Assembly (NCBI GenBank): GCA_037974665.1
Contig: CM075768.1
Span: 13,507,001-13,571,000, forward strand
From: Ehretia macrophylla
Lineage: Eukaryota; Streptophyta; Magnoliopsida; Boraginales; Ehretiaceae
Length of the DNA: 64,000 nucleotides
Direction: 5' to 3'
This document shows, piece by piece, positions 11,901-23,251 of the stretch; the stretch's first letter is position 1; every line of letters starts with the position of its first letter. The notes beneath the pieces were generated by a model. That model had not been told where the DNA came from. It ran no database searches and worked only from the letters and a program-made list of their open reading frames with translations. Made by a program: the position numbers and the translations under genes.

Positions 11901-14002
11901 ACATTGTTTGAAAAAACTGCAAATAAAAAAGTGAAAACAAATTATAAAAAAAAAAAAACTAATTAAGTAAAATGAACATGTATTGTTCAATATTAAAATT
12001 GAAAAAAATAATAAAAATATTTATAATTCTTTAGTATGTGTTTTTCTTTTTTTCTTTTTTTAGTGGGGCGTACGCTTCCATTTCCTGGATCTGACGCTGA
12101 GTGTGGCGATGGTAACGCTTTCTCTTCGAACGCTGATTAGCATCTTGATCATCACCAGAGTTACCCTCATGGTTATCACTGCCGGATTTGCTTTCAAATT
12201 CTTCTCTAGGAAGTTCTCCATCGGATGAAGCCATGTCCAGTTGGTGATGAAGCTGAGCCTCCATCATGTTAGACTGCAACATTTTCAGAAACATCATTAA
12301 TTCTCCAAGCTTACTATATTATTATTACTATCATAGAACAATAAATGGTTTATTTCCTTACATGGCCAACATTGACATTAATTTATGTTACTCCCAAAGC
12401 AAAAGAAATTGAAATTAAAAAAGAAAGTGAAAAATAATATGTGTGATTGCATTAATGAGCAGAAGTATCTATCCATTAAAAGGAAAAGAAGGGAAAAACC
12501 CTACAGAAAAAATGTGCATAGAGGATTCATAAAGAAACAACTTTAATAGTCATATGTTTTCCTTTGGCTATGCCTAAGACTAACTCCAACAGCCTCTCTA
12601 TTTTTTTCTTTACATGTAGAGAGTTTAGGCTTCCCTCCTTATCTTTAAGGACTCTCTATTCCAGTTTCACTCCAATAACCTCCCTACTTTTAATCTATCC
12701 TTATTTTTTTTTACTAAATCATGTTGTTTTTTTGGATGTAGAGAGCATAGGGAGCATAGCAAAAAAAAGAGGAACTCCACATTTTAGGGAGCTTTGCATA
12801 GGGAGTCTGTTGGAAGATATTTTATTTTTTTGTCTCCCTAAAATAACTAAGGAGCCACTTTAGGGAGGCTCTTAGAGATGGTCTAAGAAAAGAGAGAGAG
12901 AGAGAGAAGAAAGAAAAAGCAAAAAAGAAAAAGAAATAAACTGGTTTTGTCTGGAAAAAAAAAAGAAGAAAGTTTAGTCGTGGAATATATAAAGACGATG
13001 GACCAATGTTGAAAATGTCTGAAAATACTGTAGTAAAAAAAAAAAAAAGTGCCAAAGGCTCATTGGCCTAATGGCATGACACTTACTTATGTGAGAAGTT
13101 TGTGAGTTCGATGCGAGTTTACATCTCACTTGTAACGTTTCACGCTCTTAACCTTCTCTTGTATAAAAAAAAAAAAAAGTCTAAAAATGAGCATACATGC
13201 TTGATAAGGGGCAACTTTAAGAGTGATATGGTTTCCCTTTGGCTCTTAAGGAAAAAAGAAAAAAGCAAAAAGAAAAAAGAATTTTTTTTTTTTTTTTTTT
13301 GGGGTCTGGAAGAAAAAGAAAAAAAAAAAGAGTTGACTCGTGGTATAAGATGAATCAAAGTTGAAAATGTCTGAAAATGAGTACACATGGTTGACAAAGA
13401 GAAAGAGAAGAAAAAATCCATACGCGTTTTTCGAGTTTCGAGAAGGATTTTACTCGAAAACGCAAAAAACTTTTGCTAAGAAAGACTCGCTAATCAATGA
13501 AACCTTTTCGATAACCACAATGAAAAAAAGGAAAAAAACCTTTTCGATGCCTTTTTATTAGAAGCAAAAAAACTTTTAAATTTTTAGAAAAAAAGAATAA
13601 AGGGAAAAGAGACTTAAATCTCTTTCGTGCAGTGAAAACAATGTATGTTGCAGAACAGCATAAAGGAATAGCCATGAGATCAGACCAAGAGCATGTTCCA
13701 TATATAAAACATGCATTAGACCAACAATTACAGATTTTTTTTTTTTTTTAATTCAAAAGATGTCTAAATATTTTACATCACTTAAGTTGTTACAAGAGAA
13801 ATAATCTCGAGCCTTCTCACACCTAAAACAATAATCATACCACAAGATTTTCAAGGACCATAAAATACGTGTTTGCCTTTTCGAAGAGTTGTACCTGTCC
13901 AAGCGCAAGCCCTGAAGATGATGATCCAAAACCACCAACATTCCCGCTACTTCCGGCCATCGATGCCGCTTGTCTCGCCGGAATCATTATTCCGACTGGC
14001 AT
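5906..14002 (-). CDS. HDG2: HD-ZIP class IV transcription factor, HDG2-like
   Basis: Complete homeodomain-leucine zipper IV gene; these nuclear factors control epidermal (L1 layer), trichome and stomatal differentiation. Coding exons in transcript order: 14002-13895, 12273-12074, 11916-11799, 11107-10919, 10412-9969, 9768-9667, 9526-9326, 8665-8497, 8060-7789, 6470-6375, 6271-5906. All junctions are GT-AG and keep frame, giving 754 residues (Arabidopsis HDG2 is a little shorter). Homeodomain about residues 85-142 ([17 protein letters not shown], then [12 protein letters not shown]); zipper-loop-zipper about 143-212 with CPTCGG in the loop; START domain about 268-505; conserved class IV C-terminal region to the end, finishing LPPDSA. 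The start [11 protein letters not shown] matches the N-terminus of eudicot HDG2 proteins rather than ATML1/PDF2 or ANL2. No frameshift or stop is seen, so it is probably functional. Assignment to HDG2 rests on motif recall, without a tree. Confidence 0.93.
6925..7218. mobile_element. Foldback MITE in HDG2-like intron 9
   Basis: Inverted-repeat element built from units like GTAGTTGAATATC and TAATTACCCCCTGTGTTTT and their complements, the same type of unit as in the element at 2845-3269. Ends are approximately AAACAACGTAGTTG and the complement of GTCGTTTAC. It sits in the 1.3-kb intron between coding exons 9 and 10. No clear target duplication was found. Confidence 0.6.
8715..9336. repeat. Triplicated segment in intron 7 copying the exon 7 splice donor
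   Basis: Three diverged tandem copies of about 185 bp lie between coding exons 8 and 7. Each ends with AACCGCTT[A/G]CCTTTG, the complement of exon 7's last bases plus its splice donor; the copies end near 8955, 9142 and 9330. The authentic donor is the last copy (9326/9325). The first copy has GC instead of GT at the donor position; the second keeps GT. Relic hAT-like sequence (8720-8785) lies at the left edge. Confidence 0.75.
10531..10872. mobile_element. Foldback MITE in HDG2-like intron 4
   Basis: The left arm starting TTCTTAATGTTTGGCTGTTG pairs with the right arm ending CAGC-like GACGATGAAACATTAAGGA over about 110 bp. The arms share complements of ACTTTAGTCCTTAA, TTTAGTGGGATAATATTAAT and GCAAAATTCGTC. 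There is a short central spacer and no coding capacity. It lies between coding exons 5 and 4. Confidence 0.75.
11422..11784. mobile_element. Mutator-like MITE beside the exon 3 splice donor
   Basis: Begins GGGTTAATATCACTTTTG and ends with the complement of GGCTTAATACCACTTTTG; the arms pair along much of the element (complementary CTTATC, TTGACC and ACGGAATC blocks). It is flanked by GCAAAATAT (11413-11421) and TCAAAATAT (11785-11793), 8 of 9 bases identical, the Mutator hallmark. Coding exon 3 ends at 11799, so the right copy of the duplication occupies intron bases 6-14 and the GTAAAA donor is untouched. Confidence 0.85.
12578..12883. mobile_element. PIF/Harbinger-type MITE in intron 1
   Basis: Starts GACTAACTCCAACAGCCTC and ends with the complement of GACCATCTCTAAGAGCCTC, an imperfect terminal inverted repeat. 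It is flanked by TAA on both sides (12575-12577 and 12884-12886), the 3-bp duplication of PIF/Harbinger elements. The matching place in the tandem copy near 13248 (GGCTCTTAAGGAAAA) lacks the insert. Confidence 0.8.
13027..13178 (+). mobile_element. tRNA-derived SINE in intron 1
   Basis: Contains an A-box-like GGCTCATTGGCCTAATGG and a B-box-like GAGTTCGATGC about 30 bp later, and ends CTTGTAT followed by a run of A, the usual layout of plant SINEs. Flanking repeats are GTCTGAAAAT (13017-13026) and GTCTAAAAAT (13179-13188). The undivided sequence GTCTGAAAATGAG survives near 13368, which supports the insertion boundaries. The 5' boundary includes an A-run and is less certain. Confidence 0.75.
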
Positions 14003-14866
14003 GCCCCACTCCTTAAAAGAACATAAAACACCATAAATTAATAAATGCAAATGTGTCAGTTAATTTAACATGCTTCATAACTACTTACCAGCCCTTACTT
14101 TCCTTTTTCTATAGCAATCTGTTAGGCCTATATAGTGTTTTACGGATTGAACTGACGCTAAATTAGAGAGAATTTAGCTGGAAAAAAAAAAAAAGGCAGA
14201 TTGACTATATTTTTTTTAAAAAATGTTTTTTTTTTTTTTTTTGTCTTTTCTTCTGTAGTCTATTTTATCTTTGACGCCTGTTCACGAGAAAGAGAATAAA
14301 ATGAAAAGGTCCCTAAGTCAGCAATGACCAAACCTTTCGTAAGAGCCATATAAAAGGTAAATCATCCCCTAAGTTTATCTTTGAGTAATAGAAGAGGGTC
14401 AATACGATTCCTTTGAAAAAGAACAAAAAATTCCACTATCAGCGTACAACTTGTCTTCATGTACAAAAAAATAAAAAAAACTTTAGTAAGGGTTTAGCGT
14501 CCCCCAAAAACCCGTCGTTTGTGAAGCTGAAAATGATTGGAAGAAAAACAATAAAAAAATGACCAATAAAAAAATAGATGAAGAAGTACATATATACATC
14601 TTAGGAATCATTTTATTTAAGTTTTTTTTTTTTCTATCTCCCTTTATTTACGTCATAAGAGATATTCCAATACATGTATATATGTATTACACTCACCTTC
14701 TTTCTTGCCTGCAAAAACAAAAGAAAAGCAAAAGTGGTGAGTATATGAAAAAAGAAACAGCAAATGGTGGTCTTTTGTGAAACCAAACAATCATGGAATT
14801 TTAAGAAGATGTGAATATAGATACATATGCATTTTTTTGAGCAAGTAAAAGGCTTGTTTTGTATAC

Positions 14867-15000
14867 CTTATGGCGGATGACTAGCTAGCAAAAGGCAGGC
14901 CTTGTTAGGCTCTTGGAAGACCTTAAGAAAGAGGAAGAGAGAATTTAGAGATGTTTAGGAGCTTTTGGGGCCACTAAACAATTTTGTTTTAGTGAGGAGA
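14867..15000 (-). other. 5' UTR exon of the HDG2-like gene
   Basis: Downstream of the TATA box the minus strand carries a pyrimidine-rich leader ending ATAAG|GTATAC, a good donor at 14867/14866. The acceptor directly before the coding start is CTTTTAAG|GAGTGGGGC, with the ATG at 14002. This implies an intron of about 850 bp in the 5' UTR, as is usual for class IV HD-ZIP genes. A second possible mini-exon (GCAG|GCAAGAAAGAAG|GTGAGT) is visible near 14700. The transcription start is inferred. Confidence 0.6.
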
Positions 15001-15021
15001 ATTAGTGCTAATATGGTTTAG

Positions 15022-15029
15022 TTTATATA
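15022..15029 (-). promoter_or_regulatory. TATA box of the HDG2-like gene
   Basis: The minus strand reads CTCCTATATAAACTAAACC here. TATATAAA is a canonical plant TATA box, placed so that transcription would begin near 14995-15000, just before the pyrimidine-rich 5' leader. Confidence 0.7.
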
Positions 15030-15266
15030 GGAGGGGAGAGAGGATGTTTATAGGGTGGTGGACCTACAAGAAGCCAAAAAAATGGAGATAGAGTAGAGAG
15101 ATGAGGATGACAAGGAAAGTGAAATGGAACAAAGGAACGAGACCATTAAGAGATAAGAAGGGAGGTAATAAGAGTACAAGTGAAAGAAAACTAGGGAGAA
15201 GTGGAGGAAAAAGACGGAGAAAAATGAGAGGGAGGAGTTATTTCGATGTATAGAGATGGTGCAATT

Positions 15267-15277
15267 GCATTAAATGG
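15267..15277. promoter_or_regulatory. L1-box-like / HD-ZIP IV binding site
   Basis: GCATTAAATGG matches, with one mismatch at the last base, the near-palindromic site GCATTAAATGC bound by class IV HD-ZIP proteins, which overlaps the L1 box TAAATG(C/T)A. It lies about 240 bp upstream of the TATA box. Genes of this family are commonly activated by themselves or by relatives through such sites. Autoregulation here is inference from one motif. Confidence 0.5.
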
Positions 15278-15874
15278 AGTGGAGGTATTATTGCAATCCA
15301 GAGTGGTGAGGGGTGGGGTAGAGGCGAGGGGTGGGTGGTTCTTTCCGTGAGTGTAAAAAGAGGAATGACGGCTATCAAATTCTATTGGTTTGAATCTCTA
15401 ATTATCTTAAAAAATTTACTTTAATTTTCTTCTCTAGCTATGGATTTCATTGTGACACGTTCAAGAAAACTATACTACATTTTCCATCAACAAAATGTGA
15501 AATGATAAGCATATCTTTGTGAAACCATAAGCATATCTTTGTGAAACCAGTTAGATTAAGAAAAGAAATGGAGAAATGGAGAAATGGAGAAATGTAGAAA
15601 TGCAATCAATATTAGAGTGAATAAGTATTGCAAATTACAACCATTGCGGATCTGTAAATCTTGAAGGTTGGATAAATGCTGATTAAATGTCATATCTCAG
15701 CAAGAATGGATTCTAACTGTTATAGTGCATTTCTCGGTGCACGTTTAATGGAGGAAAATTTTGTGTAACATGTAATTAATGGATTTCATCAGAATCATAG
15801 TTGGATTATTAATCATGAGAGGAAAGTAATTTATGGATATAAATTGTGATAGATATAAAATAAAACAAAAATCT
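15278..15874. other. Upstream region of the HDG2-like gene
   Basis: Purine-rich on the plus strand (GA-rich from about 14930 to 15360), then AT-rich. It contains a short run of GAGAAATG units near 15565-15603. No gene is seen, and other regulatory sites cannot be assigned with confidence. Confidence 0.5.
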
Positions 15875-16247
15875 CACTACAACCTTTTAGCTCTTTCGCA
15901 ATACTTCATTTGCAATAAATATCTTACTACAACGATTTTTCTTTTACCGTTGTATAAACTAAAAACATTTGCAATGTTTTTATTTGACTGAAATGGTTAA
16001 AATCTGTTTTATCACTTTTTATTGATAATTGCTTAATGAGAATGCTTTTTCTCAACAATTATAAAATTATAGTTTAATTGCAAGATTTCTTAACTCGTTG
16101 CTTATTATTTACAAAAAATCGTTGCAGTAGAGAATTTGCAATGATACCATATGCAACGGTTTGGTTACATAAAATCATTTACAATGATGTTTAGTATTTT
16201 TGCATAAGTTTTAAGTGTTGCAATAGATAAAAAATAAATGTATAGTG
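15875..16247. mobile_element. MITE with CACTA-like ends, copy 1
   Basis: Begins CACTACAACCTTTTAGCTC and ends ATGTATAGTG (complement CACTATACAT). The interior is rich in TTGCAACGGTT-like words in both orientations. A homologous element of similar size and the same word order lies at 25099-25497, which supports both as members of one family. No coding capacity and no clear 3-bp duplication. Confidence 0.6.
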
Positions 16248-17024
16248 CCTTATATTTCAATCTTGGACTTGCTTGATGAGAGTTTCACAAGAACTTAGGA
16301 TATCATAATAACGTCACACTTTTTGTTCAAGAAATGTCTCAAAAACTGTCTATATGGTTCATGTGAAGGGAACTAAAAAGTAGAAGAAAAGGGAAATAGT
16401 GAAAATAGAGGATGGAGACTACATTGTGTGACTAAAATTTATGTTTCAATAATTGGGAAGACTAATTTTTTGATGTTTTTAAATAACTAAATTAAGTGCA
16501 ACTATTTCATAGATCTTTCTCTATTAAGTTGCAAGCAACAAAATGTAATCAAGTGTGACAAAACCTTTTTTCTCAATGGCGAGAGACAAACAATGTTGTT
16601 TGTCATTCCCTATTCATTCACAAACGACAAAATATTCATTCGTAATAACTAGTAATTGTATTCTTTTTGTCTTGCTTTTTTTTTTTTCTCTGAAAAGTGA
16701 GAAAAAATGTCCATATCCTTCTTTGTTTAAATTGCAAATGACAAGATCTTTTAACTACATTCAACAATTATAACCTTTTCCTTCCTAACTTTTTCAATTG
16801 AAAGTACAAACAGTTGTTGCCGAAGTTCGTTATCAAATACTAATTTTTAGGTTTTTAGCTATTTATTAGATGCTAAATAGTGTATTTTTTTTCTTACCAT
16901 ACCCTTAATGGTCTTTACATAACATCCTTTCTACTTATAATTACAAAGGGAAAAAATCCCTACAATTATATTTTGGTAATTAGGCACTCAAAGATTTCAC
17001 TTATCACACTCTGTTTCATCTACA

Positions 17025-17086
<62 letters not shown>

Positions 17087-19479
17087 TCCATTTTACTTTT
17101 CTTTTTCCAAGGGTAAAGGACAAATAATTCCCCATATCGTTCTGTGTTTCAAATGCAAATGACAAAATATTTTCAATCAACAAGTATGCTATTTTCATCT
17201 TACATTATAAATGGAATTAAAGTCACAAAGTTTTTAAATTGTTCTGTGGAAGATAAAGTGAGCTAAAAATGTCTATAAGCACTCAACTAGTTAATACAAC
17301 AATCCAAAGTACCATTGAGGATTCTTATGTGCTCTTGTACCTTAAAGTCGAACTTAGGAATTAATTCAGAACCTAATGACATGATTCATACAAGACTTGT
17401 GGAAGGCAAACTCCATTATAATTGAAGCATAACATAGAAGGCCATATATTAAGGATCACTAGTTATGTCAAATAATGATTATCATCATAAAAAAAGTGAG
17501 TATGAAACATTCACAAGACAATTTAATTAATTAGTTGAAAGAAAGGAAATGCAATAAAGTTACACACAACACAAGAAAGGAAATGCAATAAAGTTGCGCA
17601 CAACACAAGAAACAATTTAAGAGATGAAAATTTTATCATCTGAGATGCAATTTTGTGGAAGGGATAAAATATCAAATAGTTGTGCCTGAAAGAAAGATAA
17701 ACTCACTATTTTATACCAAGAAGAATTTTGATGATCCTTTGAAATCCATTTATTTCAAGTATATCATTTTCAAGATATAATTAACAATATTTTCTACATT
17801 TGATATTGTAAGTTGAAGAATCCAATAAGGCACTAGAAAGGTAGAAATTTCCACCTATATATCATTCTCAAATTCTTTACTACATATGTTGTGACATGTA
17901 AAAAACAATACTAATCAATATGTTTTTCTCTAGTGATTTAGAACAAGAACTTCAAGGTATATGCCAATATTTTTATTTGATTTATGAAACATGTGATTAA
18001 TTGTTTGTTTTGCTGAAGTCCTATAAGCAAAGTGATAATTGAAATGTCTTGCATGTCATAATATAAATGAATATTGAGTCATAATCACTAAGTATTATAA
18101 GAAATTATTAGCGCACAACTCTCCTTGACTTTGATGTGTAATAGTTTTTTTTTTTTAATTCAATATGTTGTGAGATTGATTGAAGCTCTATATAATTGTA
18201 AGTTCTATTATCCATAATGTTACCCTTTAGTTTAAGATTGATAGCAACAATTTTTTTATTTTAGAGCAATTAAATATCTATATTTTCATCTAAAAAGAGA
18301 CTTATCATATCATATATGGTGATTCAAAATGGTACCCATGAATTTCCAAAAATGATGACCCAAACACATGAGTTCAATATTGTATTTGAATTTGTGATCA
18401 TCGATAACAAATTCCTTTCTATGTAAAGAATGACACATCAAAATTTTCTAATTTTAGATAGTCTATATATATTACAAAATCACATTGTATGAATATTTGT
18501 CCTTTGAAGTTGTTAATGCTTATAAGAATTCAAACTTATTTCTCAAATTAAATGGTTTTTGGCATCAAGTTCCAAAATCAATTTACTAGGTTTTTTTCTT
18601 ATCAAGATGTCAAAGTTATAATAGTAAATCTAATATATTTCTATATTCACTTATCAATCCTAACCTTAAATAAATACCTTATTGTAGATGCATGAAAAAA
18701 GAGGAATATAAAGTATCATCTTAAGTTGATTGCATGCCAAGGTAGCTTTATCTATTAACTTGATCAAGATATTGGTTCACAAGTAGGAGTTGCTTAACAA
18801 AGAGAATAAGTGTTGTTTCATGAATTATTTTCACAATACCTACAATGATGTGAGTTTACATTATGCATGACTAATACTTGTTTAATAAATATTAAATAAT
18901 AAATTGAAAAACCAAGTCTATTAATTTGTTTTCTTCTATATGTGTATTAGCACAAATTGTTATTTTAAACCAACTAATCAGATTCCATGGTATAAACTTC
19001 AATACTACAAACATAAATGTTTTAAATTGGACGCTATTTCGTGTGTATATGCATGTTTATAAGTCCTTTTTATGAAGTTTGAAGAAAGAACGAATTGGTT
19101 TGCGGATATCTAACTAATTAAAAGCTATTGCAAAGCAAGAAATGATACCCGCACCTAGAAGATTTCATTGTTGATTCTTGATTAAGTCCTTTCACAATTT
19201 ATTAATTGCTGACATATTATAATGTCTTAAGTCTTTACTGTATTTCTTCAAGCGCTAATAGAAACATACTCAAATCTTGAGTTTCTGCATGATATCTGTT
19301 ATAAGGGGGATTATGAAGGGGTTTTATCAGTTTGTTATCTTTGTCAAAATAATAGTACTTGGATAAGATATTGATAGTTGAATTGTCTATGATTGCAGTA
19401 TGATTCCCCTCAATCCTATGCAGGAGCTATTTTCTAGATTTTCCAAGGCAAATGAATTTCTTCAAGAAACATTATTTAG
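16248..19479. other. AT-rich intergenic DNA, no gene seen
   Basis: More than 3 kb of strongly AT-rich sequence without a credible exon, RNA gene or transposon protein. It contains the TA microsatellite at 17031-17084 and a direct duplication of about 35 bp at 17533-17605 (unit beginning GAAAGGAAATGCAATAAAG). Confidence 0.6.
17031..17084. repeat. (TA)n microsatellite
   Basis: An uninterrupted run of about 27 TA units preceded by an A-run. Confidence 0.95.
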
Positions 19480-19678
19480 ATCAACAATGTCGACACTCTA
19501 CCATGAACGTCAACAATAACCTCGATCTATTCTATGGTGAGTAAAGCGCGTCTTGCGAGTCAAGAGAGGACGATGATTGAAAGAACCGCTGCGAAAAGTA
19601 AAGCAGCTAATCTCTATTGCCGACGATTGTATTTCCGCCGAATAATAAGTGGGTGAAAAGTGCTAATTTCTTGTAGTG
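19480..19678. mobile_element. CACTA transposon terminus
   Basis: Ends TTTCTTGTAGTG at 19678, whose complement CACTACAAGAAA is the most conserved terminus of plant CACTA elements. The preceding 200 bp is noticeably richer in GC than its surroundings (TGAGTAAAGCGCG, GCCGACGATTG). The opposite end of this element was not found with confidence. Confidence 0.6.
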
Positions 19679-22600
19679 CTAATTAAATTTTTGGGTCAAC
19701 ATTGACTTTTCCTTCGAGGCAATAATTGACATTTCTTTTTTCTTTTTTAGGGGAAATTGTAAAATTGCATACTAGATCAAAATACTATATATCATATATG
19801 TCATGATTTTGAGAAAACTAAGTTATATATATATATAGAGTGTATAAATGAGAAATTTGGAAAAAAAAAGGTTAACTTCGCCCTATGGCACAAGATAATG
19901 TTTTTTTTTTTTTCACAATTAAGTAGGTAATAGTGGAATGACGGACATTTTTGTATGTTTTTGAGTAAGATATAAAGTCAAGAGAGGCAATTTATAAATA
20001 TTTCTTTATCAAAACCATCTATATATAGTATGGTTAATACACAACATTTTGTTTGACTATATAGTCAATGTAAGACAATATTGGGGTGGCTAAATAAATA
20101 ATATTTAATGACTAAAGAAACCTAAGATTTCATTATCGCATTGGGATGAAGGAATCTCCATGTCTAAAACTCATTAATAAAACCTCTTCATGAGTGTGTC
20201 AATTAAAGTCTTTTAGTTGGGCAATGTGCAGAGACTGTTTTCCTTTATCCTTTTTGGGTGCAGAAAGAACTATAAGAAGAAGATGCTTGAGAAATCACCG
20301 GGTTAAAGTTCCAAATAAAGTACGAATGAGTTCATATCTACATATGTAGATGACCGGCTTAGCCTCATTTAATATATATATATTTTTTTAAAGAGTCAAA
20401 AAGAAAAGAAAACACCAACCAAATCTGTCTTAGCTTTGCATGCAAAAGAATCTCCAATGGATGGTGCTTACACTATTGGAATTTGGAAATACGTCACATA
20501 GTTTGACTAACTACCAATCATTAAATAAGAATGAGCAGTCCTCATAGTGTAATTGTGTTATACAAGATTCAATAAATGTGAATTGTCAAGATCATTTTAT
20601 TCTAGTTGTATTATTAATTAAGTAATTTATTTCCACAAAGTTTTCTTTATCCGTCAAAATTTAAACCATGTTGCCTTTATAGCAGTGTCCATGAAATATC
20701 AAAGCGAAAGACGAATGAATTTCACGTAAATTTAGCGATGAATTTCTCACATTTTTTCTTTTGCTAAGTAAGTAATTTATATTTGATTAAAAAATAAAAA
20801 AATACACAGGTGACTCATAAAACCATTTACATTGAAAATGAAAACAAAAGAAGCAAGAGATGTTAGCCTAAAAGATTTGCGTTATTAAGTATATAAACAA
20901 GCAAAACATACAACGAAGCAAAATTCAAAAGTTCTATCCGGTTAAGTTAATCGGTTAATTGATTTCAAAATTATCGAATTATTACAAGTGAAATACAAAA
21001 GAAATGGTGAAGAAAAGAGTAAGTGTTATATGTCACATTCATGCATGCAAGTTAGCGTGACATACATATGGAGAAGATTAATTCCACGACCTAATTGATA
21101 GACAAATCCAAAATAAGAAATTTGCAATGGGCAAGTTATTCAAATTTTCATCAAATTTTGAAAATCTTCAATTTCTTGCATCTTTCCACATCACGCATGC
21201 ATGCTACATGGATCTGCCTTTTGAATTTGACACACCTATATCCTCACCAGCTGATAACTTGTAACAACTTTCTTCTATTTTTTACTTTTTAGTCAATACG
21301 TTTTCCTTTGAACACATAAAAAGTTGTATTAAGATTGGACTATTGCACAAACATTACTCATCCCAATGAGTATTACTGCAATCATATGACTTTTGCTTCC
21401 GATGATTATCACTAAAATCCTAATATATTAAAGCATGGTAGAAATCTGTGGTGACAATTCATCAAGTTGATCCCTAGAAAAAAAAGAAAGTAAAATGAAA
21501 GAAACTGTTTGACACAATAAATAAATACAATAAATTTCTCTCTAAAAACTTAATCTTTTAAATGAGATGGTCACTTAACATGATATCATAGTTTAAATAC
21601 CAAAAGGTTTTGGGTTTAAAACTAACCACCATGCACTTATTTATAAAATTACGCTAACGTGTAAAGCTCAATAAAAAATTAACTAGCTTCCACGTGAGGA
21701 ACAAACTCTTCTTTAACAAGTTCGACTTTTAGATGAGATGGTTACTTAACAGAAACAAATCAAGAAAAACGTGTTAAAAAAATGAAAAGTAAGAAAATCA
21801 TTTGTGTGATGAGCAGGAAAAAAGAGTCAAAAAAAGAAAAGAAAAGGAAAAGTAGGTAAAGTATCTGTGAGATTGTGCCAGCATGCATAAATCCCGTTTT
21901 AACAGGGGATTGTGTTTATCAACGTGCGGGTGATTAGTTGGGCTTGTGTTTTTTACACATAATGGTGTTAGTAGACCTTCTTAGATTCCTGCACAAGGCC
22001 ACCAAACGGAAACAGAACACTTGGCCATCTGCAGGTGCACAGTTGCAGAGCCCGCACTGTAACCACCTATTAAATGACTCCGAGACGAAGAAGCAGAGTC
22101 AGCACGGCCAAAACACATTAACCATGTTCATCCCTTCCTCGCAAATCCATCGGAGTGTCTAAATATGTGGACATACCAGACTCCACTTTCGGTCTAGCTC
22201 ATATGGTATATGATATTGCACAGCATCCACCAAAATTAGAATATTAAGGGAAACAAGAAATGTAGGTCCTCACTTTTTCAATTGAGGACTGATAGGTACT
22301 TGAATTTTTTTTTTTTTTTTTTTTCTCTTCTTAGGTATCTTAATACCTTCAATGATTTTTTTCGGTTTGGGGCATGATGGTTATTTTAACCCTTTGAAAA
22401 AGAGAACTCGAGAGATTTTAGAAATCACTCTAAATCAACTCACTCTCAAACCCCTTCAATTCAAACAAGAGAAAAAAATAAAAATCATCCCAAATCCAAT
22501 TATTTCCCTCCAAATCACTCAATCCAAACAAACCCTAATTTTTTTTGTTTAGAACAAGTAGATCTCTAGATTAATTTTTTCTCTTCTCAACTCCGTCAAA

Positions 22601-23251
22601 CTAAACGGCCTTAATGATTTTTAATAGTTTAAAAGTATAAAAGATCAACACTGCCCCATATCCCCTCACCCTTAAAACATTATAGCAATTGATTGCTCAT
22701 ATTAGTTGCTAGGGTCGGGGCTCGTTGCTCGTGGCTTGATCTATTAATTACTTGCTTTAGTTTTTCACTTAATGTTGAAATGACTATTATACTTCTAAAC
22801 CTTTCAAAATTATTAAGCGTGTTAAAATTGAGAGGCCTGATAACAGAAAAAAATAAACTCAGTAACCTACTTGTCCTAAATGAAAATAGTGAGGGACCTA
22901 CATGTCTTATCCCTTTTTCACTAGGTTAAGATGATCACCATGCCGCCAAAGCATTAAAAATAATTAATGGTGAAAAATTTGAGGGACTTGAAAAGCAAAA
23001 AAAATAAATCTCAGGGATCTACTTGTCGTAAACAAAAAATGAAAGAGACCTGATAGAGTTTATGCAGTATAAGTATGGGTTAGTTCAGAATCAATGTGAA
23101 TAATTTGACATGTTAATGAAATTCTGTAGTGTAGACGAACACCTATTACAGACGATATTGTAACATTAACTGAAACTCTCTATTTGTCGCAGTAGATTCA
23201 TAGTCTGTTTCACATATTGCTTCAATTCATTAATGAGTTGTTTCACTTAAT
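19679..23251. other. Intergenic DNA, no gene seen
   Basis: Mostly AT-rich with no supportable exon. A GC-richer island at about 21880-22170 stands out but its reading frame matches nothing I recognise. At 22535 a Harbinger-like right end (complement GGGTTTGTTTGGATTG) is present without a clear partner. Degenerate tRNA-like sequence near 21560-21630 may be an old SINE. Confidence 0.5.

Larger units (their letters stand above)
12509..13410. repeat. Tandemly duplicated segment in HDG2-like intron 1
   Basis: A unit containing CAACTTTAA-AGTCATATG-TTTCCTTTGGCT, then an A/G-rich run, then GTTGAAAATGTCTGAAAAT, occurs at about 12509-13026, again at about 13179-13370, and starts a third time near 13356-13410. 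The first copy is enlarged by a Harbinger MITE (12578-12883), and a SINE (13027-13178) sits at the joint of the first and second copies. The uninterrupted copies show the target sites before insertion. Confidence 0.7.

Noticed and set aside
13027..13178. A genuine tRNA gene
   Set aside because: Only A- and B-box-like words are present; no cloverleaf can be drawn and a poly(A) tail follows, so it is a SINE.
12822..13561. Several overlapping open frames on both strands
   Set aside because: They arise from A/T-runs within intron 1 repeats of the HDG2-like gene and have no conserved residues.
15875..19678. One 3.8-kb CACTA element spanning both CACTA-like ends
   Set aside because: The left element has its own right end at 16247 and a full paralogue at 25099, and the flanking 3-bp sequences do not match.
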